Origin: Tomocerus qinae
Lineage: Eukaryota > Arthropoda > Collembola > Entomobryomorpha > Tomoceridae
Direction: 5' to 3'
NCBI GenBank assembly: GCA_020055645.1
Contig: CM034548.1
Location: forward strand, 14,322,001-14,386,000
Length of the DNA stretch: 64,000 nucleotides
Part shown: positions 49,301 through 62,131 of the stretch, in pieces
Numbering within the stretch: the first letter of the stretch is position 1
How the letters are laid out: every line of letters starts with the position of its first letter
The notes under the pieces: generated by a model
Databases searched by the model: none
What the model was told of the DNA's origin: nothing
Seen by the model: only the letters and a program-made list of their open reading frames with translations
Translations under genes and position numbers: made by a program

Positions 49301-52300
49301 TTCTATCCAATCTTTAATTAGCATTATACTATATAATGCGAAGATAAGATAACGAAGTAATATAATTAACCCTTGAAGGGTGAAACGAGAATTGCTTTCA
49401 CATACCTCAGTTCTTCAAACATTTACAAAATGTAGTCAAACCATGAATATTTAATGATTTCGTAAATACATGATTGCTACTTACTTAGCACGAGATTGCT
49501 ATCTAATTAAGTATACTATAGTAGCTCTGCCTACAGAATGCGACGCAATTAGTGGACAACTAGATTGTTAAAAGCATAGAAGTAACTAAATCTGATAGTC
49601 AACGATGCCAAAATGTATACTCCATATTTACTAAGTAAGTGTACATACTAATTGATATCCCAAATTGATTTCGTGCAAAATGAGTCAAGTCGGGTAGCTT
49701 ACATAATGAAAATGCTCTATGTATACATACGTAAGCAGGGTAAGCATTCGTGTGGAGTATTTAGAGTAAATATTGATGGTTGGTACGATATGAGATAGTA
49801 ATCTGTCATTAAGCTTGGGGAAACATGTTTAAATTTACTTTGGTTTACACGCTTACAGAAAGGTGAAATTGAATGTCACCGTATGCAGTGTCCCTCAGCG
49901 AATTGCAAAAATCCTATCTCACACCGCGGTGAATGTTGTCCAATGTGCCTCAGTAAGTCCATTAAACTTTCAAAACTAACGCAACCACCCAAATGACATA
50001 TCATGCCAGCCAAAATCAACATCACTGTTACCATTTCACCCACTAGTGTACACACCATCAAATGACGTTTAAAAGTGCATGTGTGAAACTTAAATTTGTG
50101 CACACAGACCTAACAAGTATTCCTTGTAACACATGCATATCTAAAAACTAACTATTAATGCCATTGCCAAAGACTTGTTTCGTAAACCTATTTTGGGTAA
50201 TTGCATCTGATACTGCTACGAACATCCGAATTTCGTCTTTAAATTCGACCATTAGGTGACTTAAATCCACTGCTAAATAAAATAGCAGATATCCTAATTT
50301 AAAAACCCAACAATGGCCCCGACCTTCTAAGGTAGAATCATGGTAGAATTGTAATTGTGTAATTAAATTGGGCTAACAGTACAGTTACTGTTACTACATT
50401 AACTGAATTCCAATGCATATTAAGTACACAATTCTCAAAGTGTTCTAAAATAGTTTATTAATAACTTAATATTTAATTATCAAGTTACAACTTTAGTACC
50501 TAATTTCCATATGAAACGTGTCATTTTATTGTAATTAGAAACTGCATGTGGTCTGAAAAGCTAAAATTGGTTACATACCTGTATATAATTGAATTTATAA
50601 TTAGAGGTGAAATGGCGGACTATAATTAGTGGGTGAATATTATAACGGTAATGATGATTTTGTCTGATGAATGAATGTAGGAGTAGAAAAATAACAAAAT
50701 TGAATTTTTTTTCAGAGCAATGTTTTTTTCGGGGGAAGTATTATGATCATGGAGAGGTAGAGTCAATGCGTGAATGTGTTGATTGCGAATGTACGGCCGG
50801 CTCTATGCAATGTAAGAGACGGGATCCTGTGAAAACATGTCCGACCTTAACGTGCTCGCCTTCGGAACAAATTGTTGTGCCAGGAGAATGTTGTAAAGTG
50901 TGTCCAGGTGAGTTCACTGAATTTGGGAGTCGTTTTTAGTGTGCATGGTTTTCAGATTCCGTCAGCTCATTTATAACTATCGACAGGAAGAGCTAATGAC
51001 TGTTGGTGAATTTATGCATCTGTCGACAGTACTATTTGCTCTGTTATTTCAGGCACGGATTACTGTGCTACTCATGGCCATCAATGCCACCCCAACGCTA
51101 CATGTGTCAATCTTCAAACCACTTTTACCTGTCAATGCAAAGAAGGGTTTTCAGGCGATGGTCTCAAATGTGAAGATCTAAACGAGTGCCTTTCCGAGCG
51201 CAATCACTGCGCTCGCAACACGAATTGTGTGAACACTCTAGGAGGCTACTCTTGTGAATGTGTCAAGGGCTTCAAAAAGATCAACCAGTTTCAGTGCGAA
51301 GACGAAAATGAGTGTGCCCAGGGAGGCTCCAATAAATGTCATCATAACTCTGTGTGCACCAACACAAAAGGCTCTTACTCTTGCACATGTAACGAAGGAT
51401 ATGAAGGGAATGGATTCCACTGCTCACGTACGCCACTGCCAACTTACTTTTACCTATAACTTCCTCCTCCCCGTAATACTCCCAAAGTCAATCCTGATAA
51501 TACTCACTCAAATAACTTTCATACGTACAGATAACTTCTATCTATAGATGATGATGCACTTACATTTAATGCTTTCATTATATTCCCTGTCTACACAAAC
51601 AAATAGATAGTAGTAGTATGGATATTATGTAATATTTATGGCAATGATATCCATTGAGTGCATCCATTACTTCTATTGAATGAATTCAGTATTTTTCTAT
51701 TGAGCCAAAGGTTTTTGTGAGCTATTGAATTGAAATTGGACTATCTTCTTATAAAATTACAGCAATTTGCAACCGGACATGCGAGAATGGGGGAATGTGC
51801 ATAGCTCCCGATGTCTGCTCGTGCCGGTCAGGTTGGTCTGGAGCTCAATGTGAGACTGACATTGATGAATGCCTCGTGGGGAGGAACTCATCGACAGAAA
51901 CGGGTGCCCTGTGTCCTGAAAATGCCATTTGTGTCAACAAACCCGGGTGGTACCTTTGCCAATGTCGTGAAGGATTTCAAGCCAGCCTTGCTCAAAATGG
52001 TCAAGTTCGCTGCGAAGGTATCCAAATAATATGTCCCCAATAAATGACATGATAATTACCTAACTTACCTTTATGAGCATGACTTTTTCTTACAAGGACA
52101 GATACCATAAAGGCTTAGTTAATCATAACATCGAATAGAAGAATTGAGTTAAGAAAGGTTTCCGTGCAATTTGTCAACCCAACTGATTAGAGATCTCTTT
52201 TTTGGCAGATATTGATGAATGCGAGAACGACCCTTGTTCTGTTGGACTGCAGTGCAATAATTTAATGGGGTCATATGAATGTAGCTGCCCTGGAGGTGGC

Positions 52301-55300
52301 CATCAATGTTTTCCAGGTCAGTACAGTGCAAATAATCATTTTTATCGTATTATACCCAGGTTTTCATTTGAATTGACGCCCAATAAACTCGTTTTAGGAT
52401 GTTTTGATGATGACATAATGCATTTGCCGGGCTCAAACTGGTTTGGGGACAATTGTAACGTGTGTACATGCGCCACCCCGGGAACAATTTCCTGTCATAC
52501 CGATCCTAATGATGTCTGTCCTCAACTATGTCCTCTTGATATAAGCGATACAATCGAAAATGTTCATAAGTGCTGTGACAAGTGTGGCAACGTGACTGTG
52601 AGTGAAAAGAGCCTACAAAAGAAAACATGCAAACACCAACTTTACCAAGACACTTTGTTCCAGTCAGGTTCGTTAGTACTCTTAACAACTTGTACCTGTA
52701 AGTAGATACTTATCCCTGTCCCTATAGACCCTACCGAAAAACCATTATGCAAATCAGGCCCACATTACCAACAAAGATACCCAAATGTAAATGTACCTCT
52801 CAACATTTTTGCTATTACATAATCCCTGACGACGTTAATGCGTCTTGCAAATGTCAACTAAACATTATAGCTGCGATTTAAAGCAATTCAGATTAAATTC
52901 AGATTGGTTGAGTTGCGCATCTATTTTTAATTTACTTTGACCTTCAAATACATGAATAATGTATCAAAATGTATACTGACCCAGAATTCCGTTTTAGTTA
53001 CTAATGAAAAATTAATGTGCATTGCGTTCCTCATGGCTCGTCGAGTGTTATTTATTAAAATAAAATTCATAGAAGTATATATTGGTTGTATTAGGTGAAA
53101 TGTGGCACTTCAACTGTCAAACTTGTGAGTGTCTGGATGGTGAAATAGACTGTTGGCCAATTGATTGTCCACCGGTCGAGTGTCACAATGCAATTCTTCC
53201 AACCGGAGACTGTTGTTATCGCTGTCCAGAGGAATCGGCAGATAACAGATGTACTCACTGGCACAGAAACAATACGTTTAGCGAATGTCACCTCCTGCAG
53301 AATACAATCGAGTCTGGGACGAGAGTGACACTGCCTCACAACCATTGTATATCCTGCAAATGTCAGGTACAGCCAGACAATCCATTTCTCTTGACTCCCA
53401 CTAACCTTCCCTCTTGTCTAGACATTACAGAAAGATGTACAGAGATATTCAGAATAAGAATACACTTTGTCTGACAGGCACATATTGTATATTATGTATT
53501 TAATGGCGGTTTTGTAAATAACATACTGATAACCATGGGTTGCTAATCTATTCTTTTCTGTGTTAAAAATGTAACAGCATGATCTTTTGTGTGCTCATGC
53601 ATCTCAATATCAAATCAAAATTTAATTTACTTTTCTATAATATAAAGAAAGGGGATCTATGTTTATACTCTAGAAAGTTTTACGATCATCATTTTTGAAA
53701 ATCTAACATCAAAGGTTAGAATGAATGCGTAGATATATTTTGTGGTATACAGCTAAACGTGTAGTTTACCATAATGATCGTATAGGTAATAGCTTCAAAT
53801 TATTTACATTATATTACATTTGCTAAATGAAACTAATGAAATGCTTTCCTTTTAAACCTCAATTGATACAGTTTTTAGTATGGTGTACCTTTTTATCCAT
53901 TAAAATTTATATGGCTGCTTTTGATGAAAATATTTTTGGGCAAATTTATAAAGTAGTTTTAGGTATATTATGATATCAATACCTTTTTAATCTGTAACTT
54001 ACTAAACAATTTATAACCCCATTAACCCGAACAGGTGCCGCTCTGCGCTAAATCGGTGAGCAAAAATGATGGATTTTGTGTGCTTCGGTAATTGATTTTT
54101 GATTTTATCTCACTTTTAAAATTTCAGTTGCCGAATTCTTGTTACTTTTGGTTTATACCTATTTATACTAGCCGTATTTAATGCTAGGACTGAATGAATG
54201 AGCTTATGTCAATATATAAGTGCCTGAATTGCTTTTTTTGCATTTAAAAACTACACTATGATTTTTTATATCCATTTTTGAAATAACTGTCCTTTGTTGC
54301 CACTGTTGAGTTGTTGTACGCATTTTGGTTCGTTTTTGCATGTGTTCGATAGCATGGGTGTGTATATTTATAACTACTAATTAACAAATAACTCGGGTAA
54401 TGATAAACTTAACCATGACACAATCATCAGTACATACACACAGATTTCCTAAACAACAAAATTTGGTAGGTGATCTTGATCTGAATGGTTTATCAGCCAC
54501 AATACGCTGAACATACTAATTTACTATTTATTTCACCATTGCGTCCAAAATTTTCAAAATCAAATAGTTACATTCATAAATATTACTCAAATTTGCAATT
54601 TTTATATCTAAGTTATAATACAAAGACATTGTGCAATGAAACAATTTAGTTTCATTTATGCTAACGTACATTTGGTCAATGTCTAAAAATGGAACAATGG
54701 TGGGATGAGAAAATGTAAAAAGAGAGCTATTGCAACCCATTTTGTTTATATAGCTAAAAGGATCACAAACCGTTATATGTTCACGATCACTAAACATTTA
54801 GTAACCACATCCATAAGCAAACGATACAATTACTCAGTTTAACGTTGCTGACATAAGACACAAAGGTATAATGTTTATTCTCAACTCGTAACATTTTCGA
54901 TGACATTTTGTGCTCAAAATACAATAATAGGTATTTTGGTGCTAAAGTGCCATTTTGTGCATCAAAAGTGATGCTTATGCATTTATGCATCAACCATTCC
55001 ATACCACGCAATTACAGAAACCACGTTTTAGATTTACTTTTTTTTTGCAACAGATAATCGTGGTATTATTGTATGGTAGTATCAAGTATCACAAATACAA
55101 GTTTGCGTCATGCATGTTTGACGTAAATCATAGTATTACAATGATACATAAAAAATAAAAACGTTCTTAAACGGTGTAGAAGGCATTTTAATTTCGTGGT
55201 GTGGTACGGAAGAGCAATGTGCGAATAACGATGCTATCGTTTTATTTTCACTCACCTAACCTATAATTTATTGGCTAATGGATATTAGTTCAAAGCATTA

Positions 55301-56637
55301 CTTAGCTCGCTACGTCGAAAGTCGAAACACGGAATAAAGTTTGCATAGAAAAGTAACACCTACACAATTATACACAACACATAGATGTATAAATATAGAA
55401 AGGATAGCCAAACAAGTAGCATTTGTACATATACAGGTACAACAACCTCATCAATACATTCAGCAAACCGTTTATATGTAATTTTGTATTGCCGATGCTT
55501 TCAACAGCTAAAGTTTGGTTCTCCAAAAATCGATCAATACCCAAAGTAATTTGATATTGTGAAAAGGTAATTTATAACAAAACTACTGTCGAAGGAAAAG
55601 TAAATAGAGCCCTGGGAGCCCGAATTTCCATAAGCGAATTTTGAAAGGTTTTCAGAAAAACGCAAAATTTTATTGGCAACTGTCTTGGCAACTACCTCTA
55701 TTATCCTAGACAACCGCATAATGTCACTGTTGAATACTGTTTATTTCCATATTTATTTCGCATAAAACAACTTCAAAAATGATAACAATGAAATTCGCGT
55801 GCCAAATAACTTACAAAGAAATCCCAGGGCTCTATTTACTTTTCCTTTTACAGTAGTTAGGTACGTGTAGCTCACTGTCATAGTAATATAAACCGTTTAC
55901 ACGACATAGCCATAATATGTTACTCATAATAATAGTACCAAGAAAGGCTGTAAAAATGACTTCATGCTACACGGTACTTGCTTAATAATTAATAACTGGG
56001 ATGGTCAAACAGAATAAATGTAATTTGTCATATCTCATTAATAAATAGTGTGGACAGCCTACTATGTTTGATAGGTGTATTTCGGAATGGAATCTGCCCA
56101 CTATTTGTTTCAGTTTAATAAGACAAACTTTAACTTCAATGTTCTTAAATTGACTTTAATTCTATTGGGGTTGACGATCGGTTGAGTAAAATTCATAAAT
56201 TCCTTACAACACACACTTATATATCAGGTACATATTTCTTGGAAAACACACTACACCATAATTGTTATACCACAAATAAGAAAAATTGAGAAAATAAAAC
56301 CCTTTTTGTACGGTTGCTGAAAATTGTATATTGTGGGAGAAAAGGGCATACACCGAACGTGAATTTTAAATTAATCTATTTTATACTGTTTTAATGCGTT
56401 TTTAATTGAGTCACGTTGAGGAAATTACAATTCAATCCAAAATATACCAAATTTTGTGCAACTGGTACAAAGAAGGTTTCTGTGATGTGAATTGTGCGTA
56501 TTTGACCAATTAAGGATTTGTACTAAATGAATGCTTTGTCATTTAAAACGCAGGATGGAGAACTCTGCTGCACTTATGACTACGATTGTGTGGCTCACGC
56601 ATCTTCTGGTACTTTCTTGACATCTGCAGCAAATTAG
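28395..56637 (+). CDS. NELL: NELL-family secreted glycoprotein (NELL1/NELL2-like), complete
   Basis: This is a secreted, multimeric LamG-VWC-EGF protein; vertebrate NELL1 and NELL2 act in osteogenic and neuronal signalling. Fourteen exons join in phase: 28395..28461, 45391..45513, 45676..45832, 46433..46697, 47319..47474, 49107..49238, 49859..49952, 50716..50907, 51053..51427, 51763..52017, 52209..52316, 52398..52667, 53095..53366, 56554..56637. They give 849 residues (human 810-816). The order is: signal peptide (MFCIALVLLLQCLFGSCG); LamG/TSPN about 23-225 with RLADGSWHRLAISFSASQ and ILVDC; coiled coil about 236-270; VWC about 271-330 and 332-395; six EGF modules about 396-641, four opening DLNEC, DENEC, DIDEC, DIDEC; then VWC modules with CLDGEIDCWP; and a tail DGELCCTYDYDC matching the vertebrate C-terminus. 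Borders in the EGF region are phase 1. The exon 12 donor (gttcg) is weak, and an in-phase alternative exists. Confidence 0.95.
28462..45390 (+). other. NELL intron 1, about 16.9 kb
   Basis: This intron runs from donor g/gtacat after the signal-peptide exon to acceptor tttttacag before the LamG exon, both phase 1. It contains many short open frames (for example 31568-31963, 36551-36916, 38201-38470, 39765-40175), none with recognisable domains, and no clear transposon. Long first introns often hold enhancers, but no specific site could be identified. Confidence 0.8.
53367..56553 (+). other. NELL intron 13, 3.2 kb, with a MITE
   Basis: This intron lies between the C-terminal VWC exon (ending CKCQ, donor gtacag) and the last coding exon (acceptor aaacgcag), phase 0. 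It carries the inverted-repeat element at 55581-55858. The rest is AT-rich and featureless. Confidence 0.8.
55581..55858. mobile_element. MITE in NELL intron 13
   Basis: Inverted arms of about 38 bp begin aactactgtcgaaggaaaag on the left and end cttttacagtagtt on the right, with tttactttt and agggctct shared between them. Only a few mismatches are seen. The inner 200 bases do not code. Target-site duplication is not obvious, so the family is open. Confidence 0.7.
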
Positions 56638-57952
56638 TTAGTATTATTGGACACTGGTCATTGGAAATAGGTTTCGGCCTAACTGGACTCTCTTAAAAAG
56701 GAGATAATGATGAGACAAGAGAGAGTCAAATCATTAAGCCATATAAATGTGGATATGGTGTCTACAGACACAGGAAGGAGAAACTGCAATTACAAGTACA
56801 GCCAGAAAGAATAATAATTCGCCATGTTAGGTTCAAGTTTAACTAATCTCGAGCAGACGCTGACGGATCTAAAGATGAGCTCCCGTCTGAGCTATCCCTT
56901 CGTATTTACTTACAAATCAATGGACTGCAACAAATGCAATACCAACTACAGTATATTATTAACACTATTATATTAAGTTTCACTGTATTACATAGACTAG
57001 GATATTTTCTTGATTACGAATACCTTAGCGAGAAAAATGTATTATTAATATTATTGCATTACTCCATGTGCTTAGAAGGAGGTCGTTAGCAGGGCATGGT
57101 GACTCTCTGGGGTGTAGTGATGGGGCATATAATATATTATTAATATGATAATGTGGTTGGCCAATATATCTCTTCAACACTGCCAAAGCTAGTCTGCATC
57201 AAAGCAACAGTCGGGGATTGTTGACGGATTTTATAGAGTAGAGAAGACGCCGACACATTTCTCCATCAATATCTCTAAGCAGAGGAGATGCCTTGAGAAT
57301 GAGCTAATCTAAATCACATTGGTCAATATAACTAGTTACTACGTAATGGGTATAATGTATTGTCATTAAATACCTAAAGGAGTATTATTCTATTATATTA
57401 TTACACTATGATTGTTACTGATCGAGTAATCTTATCATTGCAATTTGATTATTACGTACTTTATTCGATGTTCTCTTATATCTCGTGTGTTGAGTTTATG
57501 TACATATTATATCTAAATATCAGGTGTAAATCATGTAAAGTGGTTGTGTGTGGCACAAATTGTATGACTGCGACTACTGCGTTTGTATGCTATGAAATAA
57601 ATCCTTTCTAGTCCCATAGAACTGAACAGACAGATCATAGCAGTTTTGTGCCTTGTGCTTCCGTATTTATATTAATACATTTTTCATAATGTGTTCCATT
57701 TACTTAACGTCTGTAGTTCTACCTACAAAGGCAAATCGGTTTCTTGATTTCTCTCACAGTTCAGGATGTTCCACATTCCAATTACACCGATTTTAAATAA
57801 AGTCAGACTACGAAGTTCCTATTGTCTATACTTAAGTGCTACTTGCATACTTCATGGGTATCCTTACATAATATGCACAATTCAATAATTTGATCGACCA
57901 ACAATAATTAGGTACTGTAATCATAGGCTACACGAATGATTTTTTAGAAAGG
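56638..57952. other. NELL 3' UTR and intergenic region before porcupine
   Basis: No coding sequence was recognised. A poly(A) signal AATAAA at 57596-57601 is a candidate end for NELL about 960 bases after its stop; a variant ATTAAA lies near 57366. Porcupine's poly(A) signal on the other strand is at 57953-57958, so the two genes converge. Confidence 0.5.
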
Positions 57953-57958
57953 TTTATT
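57953..57958 (-). terminator. Poly(A) signal of porcupine (minus strand)
   Basis: TTTATT on the plus strand is AATAAA on the minus strand, 267 bases beyond the porcupine stop codon. Confidence 0.5.
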
Positions 57959-58224
57959 TAACTCTTTCAAAACCTTGTTATCATAATAATAATTAGCAGC
58001 CATGCATATCAGACTTGCATAGTTGAATTCAGACTGATCAGATCATAGTTGAAAGTGGAATGAACAAAGCTTACAGATCGAAAGTAATAAATTAAAGGAC
58101 AAAATCTGTACAGTCCATTCAGTAACACTGTACTATAAATACTGCCTATTCAAAGAAGATCATTTACAAATTTTTTTTTAAATACTGACAATCATACAAC
58201 GAATTTCCACGTTGAAAAATGAGA

Positions 58225-60768
58225 TCAAACAACCATTGCCCCCAAATATGTAGCTAAAACAGCCCAGTGACTAGCGTAATTCAGGGACTGCCACCTTTTC
58301 AATTCGTTCGAAAAATGGTCAGAGAGATTCCCAGGTTCTGCTTTTCGTTGGCTCTTGTCCATCATGATTCCAAGATAAGAAAGATGAAAGTAAGCCCAAA
58401 ATCTGAACAATATGTTCACAAACCTTACAATGATATGGTCGGCTTTGAAACTATGTCCACAATTATTGTTACAAGCTCTGCTACGAACACAGGCGTCAAA
58501 TATTGACGATAATTTATCCCGCAACGTGTGCTCCACGTACGTATACACTCCCAAGGAAAGCAAAACCATCGTTAAGTTAAAATTGAGTCCATGAAGCATT
58601 GAACTGACTAAAAACGTTAAGATCAGCGGCCAAAATGTACGCAAATGAGACAGAGGTCGGAAAACGTCTAGAAAAACAATAAAAACGTTTTAAGTTTAAA
58701 TGTAATAGAAAGTTACTCTGTATGCATTTTAGGATTTTCTTACGCAATTTGAGCCATTTGTGCATAGGCATATTCCAGTACACAACTACTTCAACAAGAG
58801 ATCTTGGGAACTCTATTTTCCAAGGCTTGCAAACTTCTACGTTCATTGATCCATCCGCCGAGTAAAATCCAGAGAGCACGGATGTTGCTTCAGATATGAT
58901 TGCAATAAAATAGTGACTAAAGCGTACAGACAGAGCGTCTCGAACAGCAACCAACCAGCTGAAATGAGACAGAAGTTATTAGTAATTTATTTTGACAAAT
59001 AAACATGCAAATTATGGTAATGGCATTCAACATGAATTGTATGTGTTTCCAGATGATGTATTCTAATGTATAGTACCTTGAATACGTGCCAAGGAACAGC
59101 CAATACACCCAGCAGGAACTAATGCCAAGACACAGAAATCCGAATGTGCTGGTGGCAAATACTTTCACAACCCATCCAAAACTCTGCAAACAATTCATTA
59201 TTTATGATACAGATATACCAAGTAATTTTCAAAGAAAATAAATATGGTGAAAAGAATTTGTCTAGTTTTTCCTACCCATGCTCGTCGTTCATACACTTTG
59301 TTGTAATGATCGAAAGACATCCATGGACCGAAAACTACAGTTGCAGGACAAAAAACGTATCCTAAATATTCCAGCAAACTTGGAGCATTTTTCCTTGTAT
59401 TACTCGATATTTCAGAGCAAACTGACAACGTTTTCAGAACCATTATCATCTGAACTCCTCTAACTTGCTCCCAAGACTCCGAAATTACATCAAAATATTC
59501 TCTGTACAAATAAAATGTAATATAATTAAATCCAATAACCTCCTACTTTCTTCATGATTTATATTTAAGTACTAACTACTAAGTACGATTGAAATAAGGG
59601 AAAAGGGATGTGTCTTAAACTTTGAATACATAATTTTAACACAAATGTAGAAATACTGTGCGAGATACCAAAGACAAATGACTAAGATTGAATATAAATA
59701 TGAAATAAAAATCATTGCTGATATTATTTACATTTTAAACAACTAGATTTTTGTAGTTTATGGCATCTAAAAATGTTTCAGAATGGTTGAGGTAGAAAGA
59801 CAAAAATCAACATGGAAACTGACTTTACCTTATTACTAAATATACGAGTAGAAGAGTCATAATAATTCGGTACGAATATATCCCGAATGTCTTTTTAAAG
59901 CAAAACAAGGGACAGAAATAAGTTGACACGCCGATTATTGCAGTGTAAGTTGCATTGATTCCAATAATTGAGTACAAACCCAAAAGTCCGCAAAACAATG
60001 AGATTATATGGCACAAAAGTCTGGACGTTGGTACTAGGAATGAGCAAGAAAATAATTATAATTAGTATATTGTATATATCGAATGAATATGAAATCCCTT
60101 GTCAACAGATTGCAGTATCAATTATAAAAGAGCATCATCGCCATCATTGTATGACTACATAACTCCAAGATAGCATTTTTTAAACTAAAATTTCTTAAAC
60201 TTTATTACTAGTAAGATATAAAGTTTTAGTAACCTTAATTAAAAACCTTTAAAAGCGATTGTAAACAACTACAATTAAAGAACTTCAATGATTATTGTTT
60301 CTGGCAAGAATAATAAATTTTTCGGATGTATCAAAGTTTAGATTATTATCATATGTATCATCACTCAATCACTCGTCCTCGTCCTACATCAATTCGTTAG
60401 ATTATTCATAAGCCTCTTACCAAAAACTGCATTTGTATTTGCACTTTTGTACTATAGCAAATGTAATTCCATCAATTATTTGATACAACAACCGTAAGGA
60501 TTACAAAATTTTATACATGAAGGTGATGTCAATACAATTAAATCTTACGCAATTGTGTTGAAATTTTGTAGAGTAAGCAGCTAATAAACAGTATTCCAAT
60601 TTGATCTGAAGCACTAAACAATGTGGGCTCCACACAATCTTCGTACATTTGCTTCATCGTCGTATCTTCTCCAATGTGTTGCACATCATCGTACTCCATC
60701 TCAGCAAGATCTTCAGTTTCGTATTCATTGTAATAGTCATCATACTCTGAGTAGTCATCCATCTCCAT
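58225..60768 (-). CDS. porcn: Porcupine (PORCN), Wnt protein O-palmitoleoyltransferase
   Basis: This multi-pass ER membrane enzyme of the MBOAT family attaches palmitoleate to a conserved serine of Wnt ligands, a step needed for their secretion. The six exons complement(join(58225..58667, 58744..58958, 59077..59183, 59276..59501, 59829..60033, 60549..60768)) keep phase throughout (1, 2, 0, 2, 1) and give 471 residues (human 461). Family matches in order are: WEQVRGVQMIMVLKTLS; EYLGYVFCPATVVFGPWMSF; SHYFIAIISEATSVLSGF; PRSLVEVVVYWNMPMHKWL; and the MBOAT catalytic histidine H350 in SSMLHGLNF, followed by VLLSLGVYTYVEHTLR. The C-terminus (LNYASHWAVLATYLG) also matches. The N-terminus is unusually acidic and Tyr-rich (MDDYSEYDDYYNEYETED), cytosolic or luminal and poorly conserved. 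The start was chosen as the first ATG after an acceptor at 60773-60772, which implies a non-coding 5' exon. Confidence 0.95.
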
Positions 60769-60771
60769 TTT

Positions 60772-62131
60772 CTGTAAAATGTAGTAAAGGAAACTTAATT
60801 GCCTTTGGGAATAATATTTTCTATCTGTTTGGTTAACGACCTCTAAATGCAATCAGTCTTAGTTTTAGTGGCTTCCTCATTCAATAGTACTATTTTATTA
60901 TGTAATGCAAAGTACGACAATAAAAGTAATAACCAATCCCAATAAAAACTTGATCAGAGTCTAATAAAAATAATGGACATATCAATGAGGTAAAAGTATA
61001 CTATTTATATGAGATAAGTACAATGTATAAACCTACTTTACTTTGGATACACAACTCAGATATTTTTCAATGGCATTCTAAAATGAACTTTAAGCCGTTC
61101 TGAAAATATAGACCATCTGTACTTCAACATTAGTTTTATTGTCATTTTAATAATACTTCGTAATTCAAAGTCAAAAGTTGTCATTCGTTGAATTAATTTA
61201 AGGAAGATGTATGAAATTCTGTATCAAAATGTATTCATAAATTTTTATTTGAGTTGGTGACAAGAATAAGCTATAATTTAAAAGGTGTTTCGGCTTCAGT
61301 ATTCCTATTTTAAATTTTTGTTGCGCTGAAATTGCTATAATGTTAATTGGGGTGCTTTTAATTGGAGAAGCAGATAACAATTAACTGTTAACTACCGGCT
61401 TCACCAGCTAACCAGATTACTTGCCAACTTGTCAATATTCACGTAAAATCAAAAGTTATTATATTATTATATTATAGTACCGTGGGCGAATGTAATTAAA
61501 GTGACAGTAGGTGAATTGATGTCAGGAATGATGAAAAGGTTAACAATAGAAAACTTTAAAATGAGAGTGTCTTTTAAATCAACCTGCATATTTACAAAAC
61601 GTAACAAATTAATTGACATACCTGTTATTTAGAGGGATAAGAAGAAAACCAATCAGTCAACTGCAAACATTAAATGTTTTGTGAACAGCAGAAGAACGGA
61701 GTTGACATTCTGGTTGTATTGGTGGTAATATCATATCATATCAGTTGAAATTTGCAAATGCGACAATGATGGGATAATTTACAGCAAGATTTCCCACTCA
61801 ATTTCATAAACTTTTCCGCGAATTTTGAAATCTCATCCACTGAAGGTTATCAAAATCACGCACGCATTTAATCTGAACCTCCGTGTTAATGCAAATGAAA
61901 ACGTGGTCGCTGTAATTTATTTTTTAGTATTTACTATTTACTTTATATCAGAATAAAGAAAATACAATCTAAATTCAAAAAGTTAAAGTGCAGTAGAAAA
62001 TTGGCACAGAACAATCTAGGCGGTCTTTATATTCTACGTCTTTTTTTGGAATGTGAAAGTTAACATTGAAATTTAATTTAACATTCAACATTAGACACAT
62101 TTAAAAATAGCGAGGAAGTAATACTGATACA
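60772..62131. promoter_or_regulatory. Shared upstream region of porcupine (minus) and AATF (plus)
   Basis: The two genes are divergent, with about 1.36 kb between start codons. An acceptor just before the porcupine ATG and a consensus minus-strand donor (aacag, then gtatgt) at about 61620 suggest a porcupine non-coding first exon near 61621-61850. If so, the true gap between transcription starts is only a few hundred bases, compatible with a bidirectional promoter. No specific core element was identified. Confidence 0.4.

Noticed and set aside
49876..50103. 75-codon minus-strand frame over NELL exon 7
   Set aside because: Antisense shadow of a cysteine-rich coding exon; no independent support.
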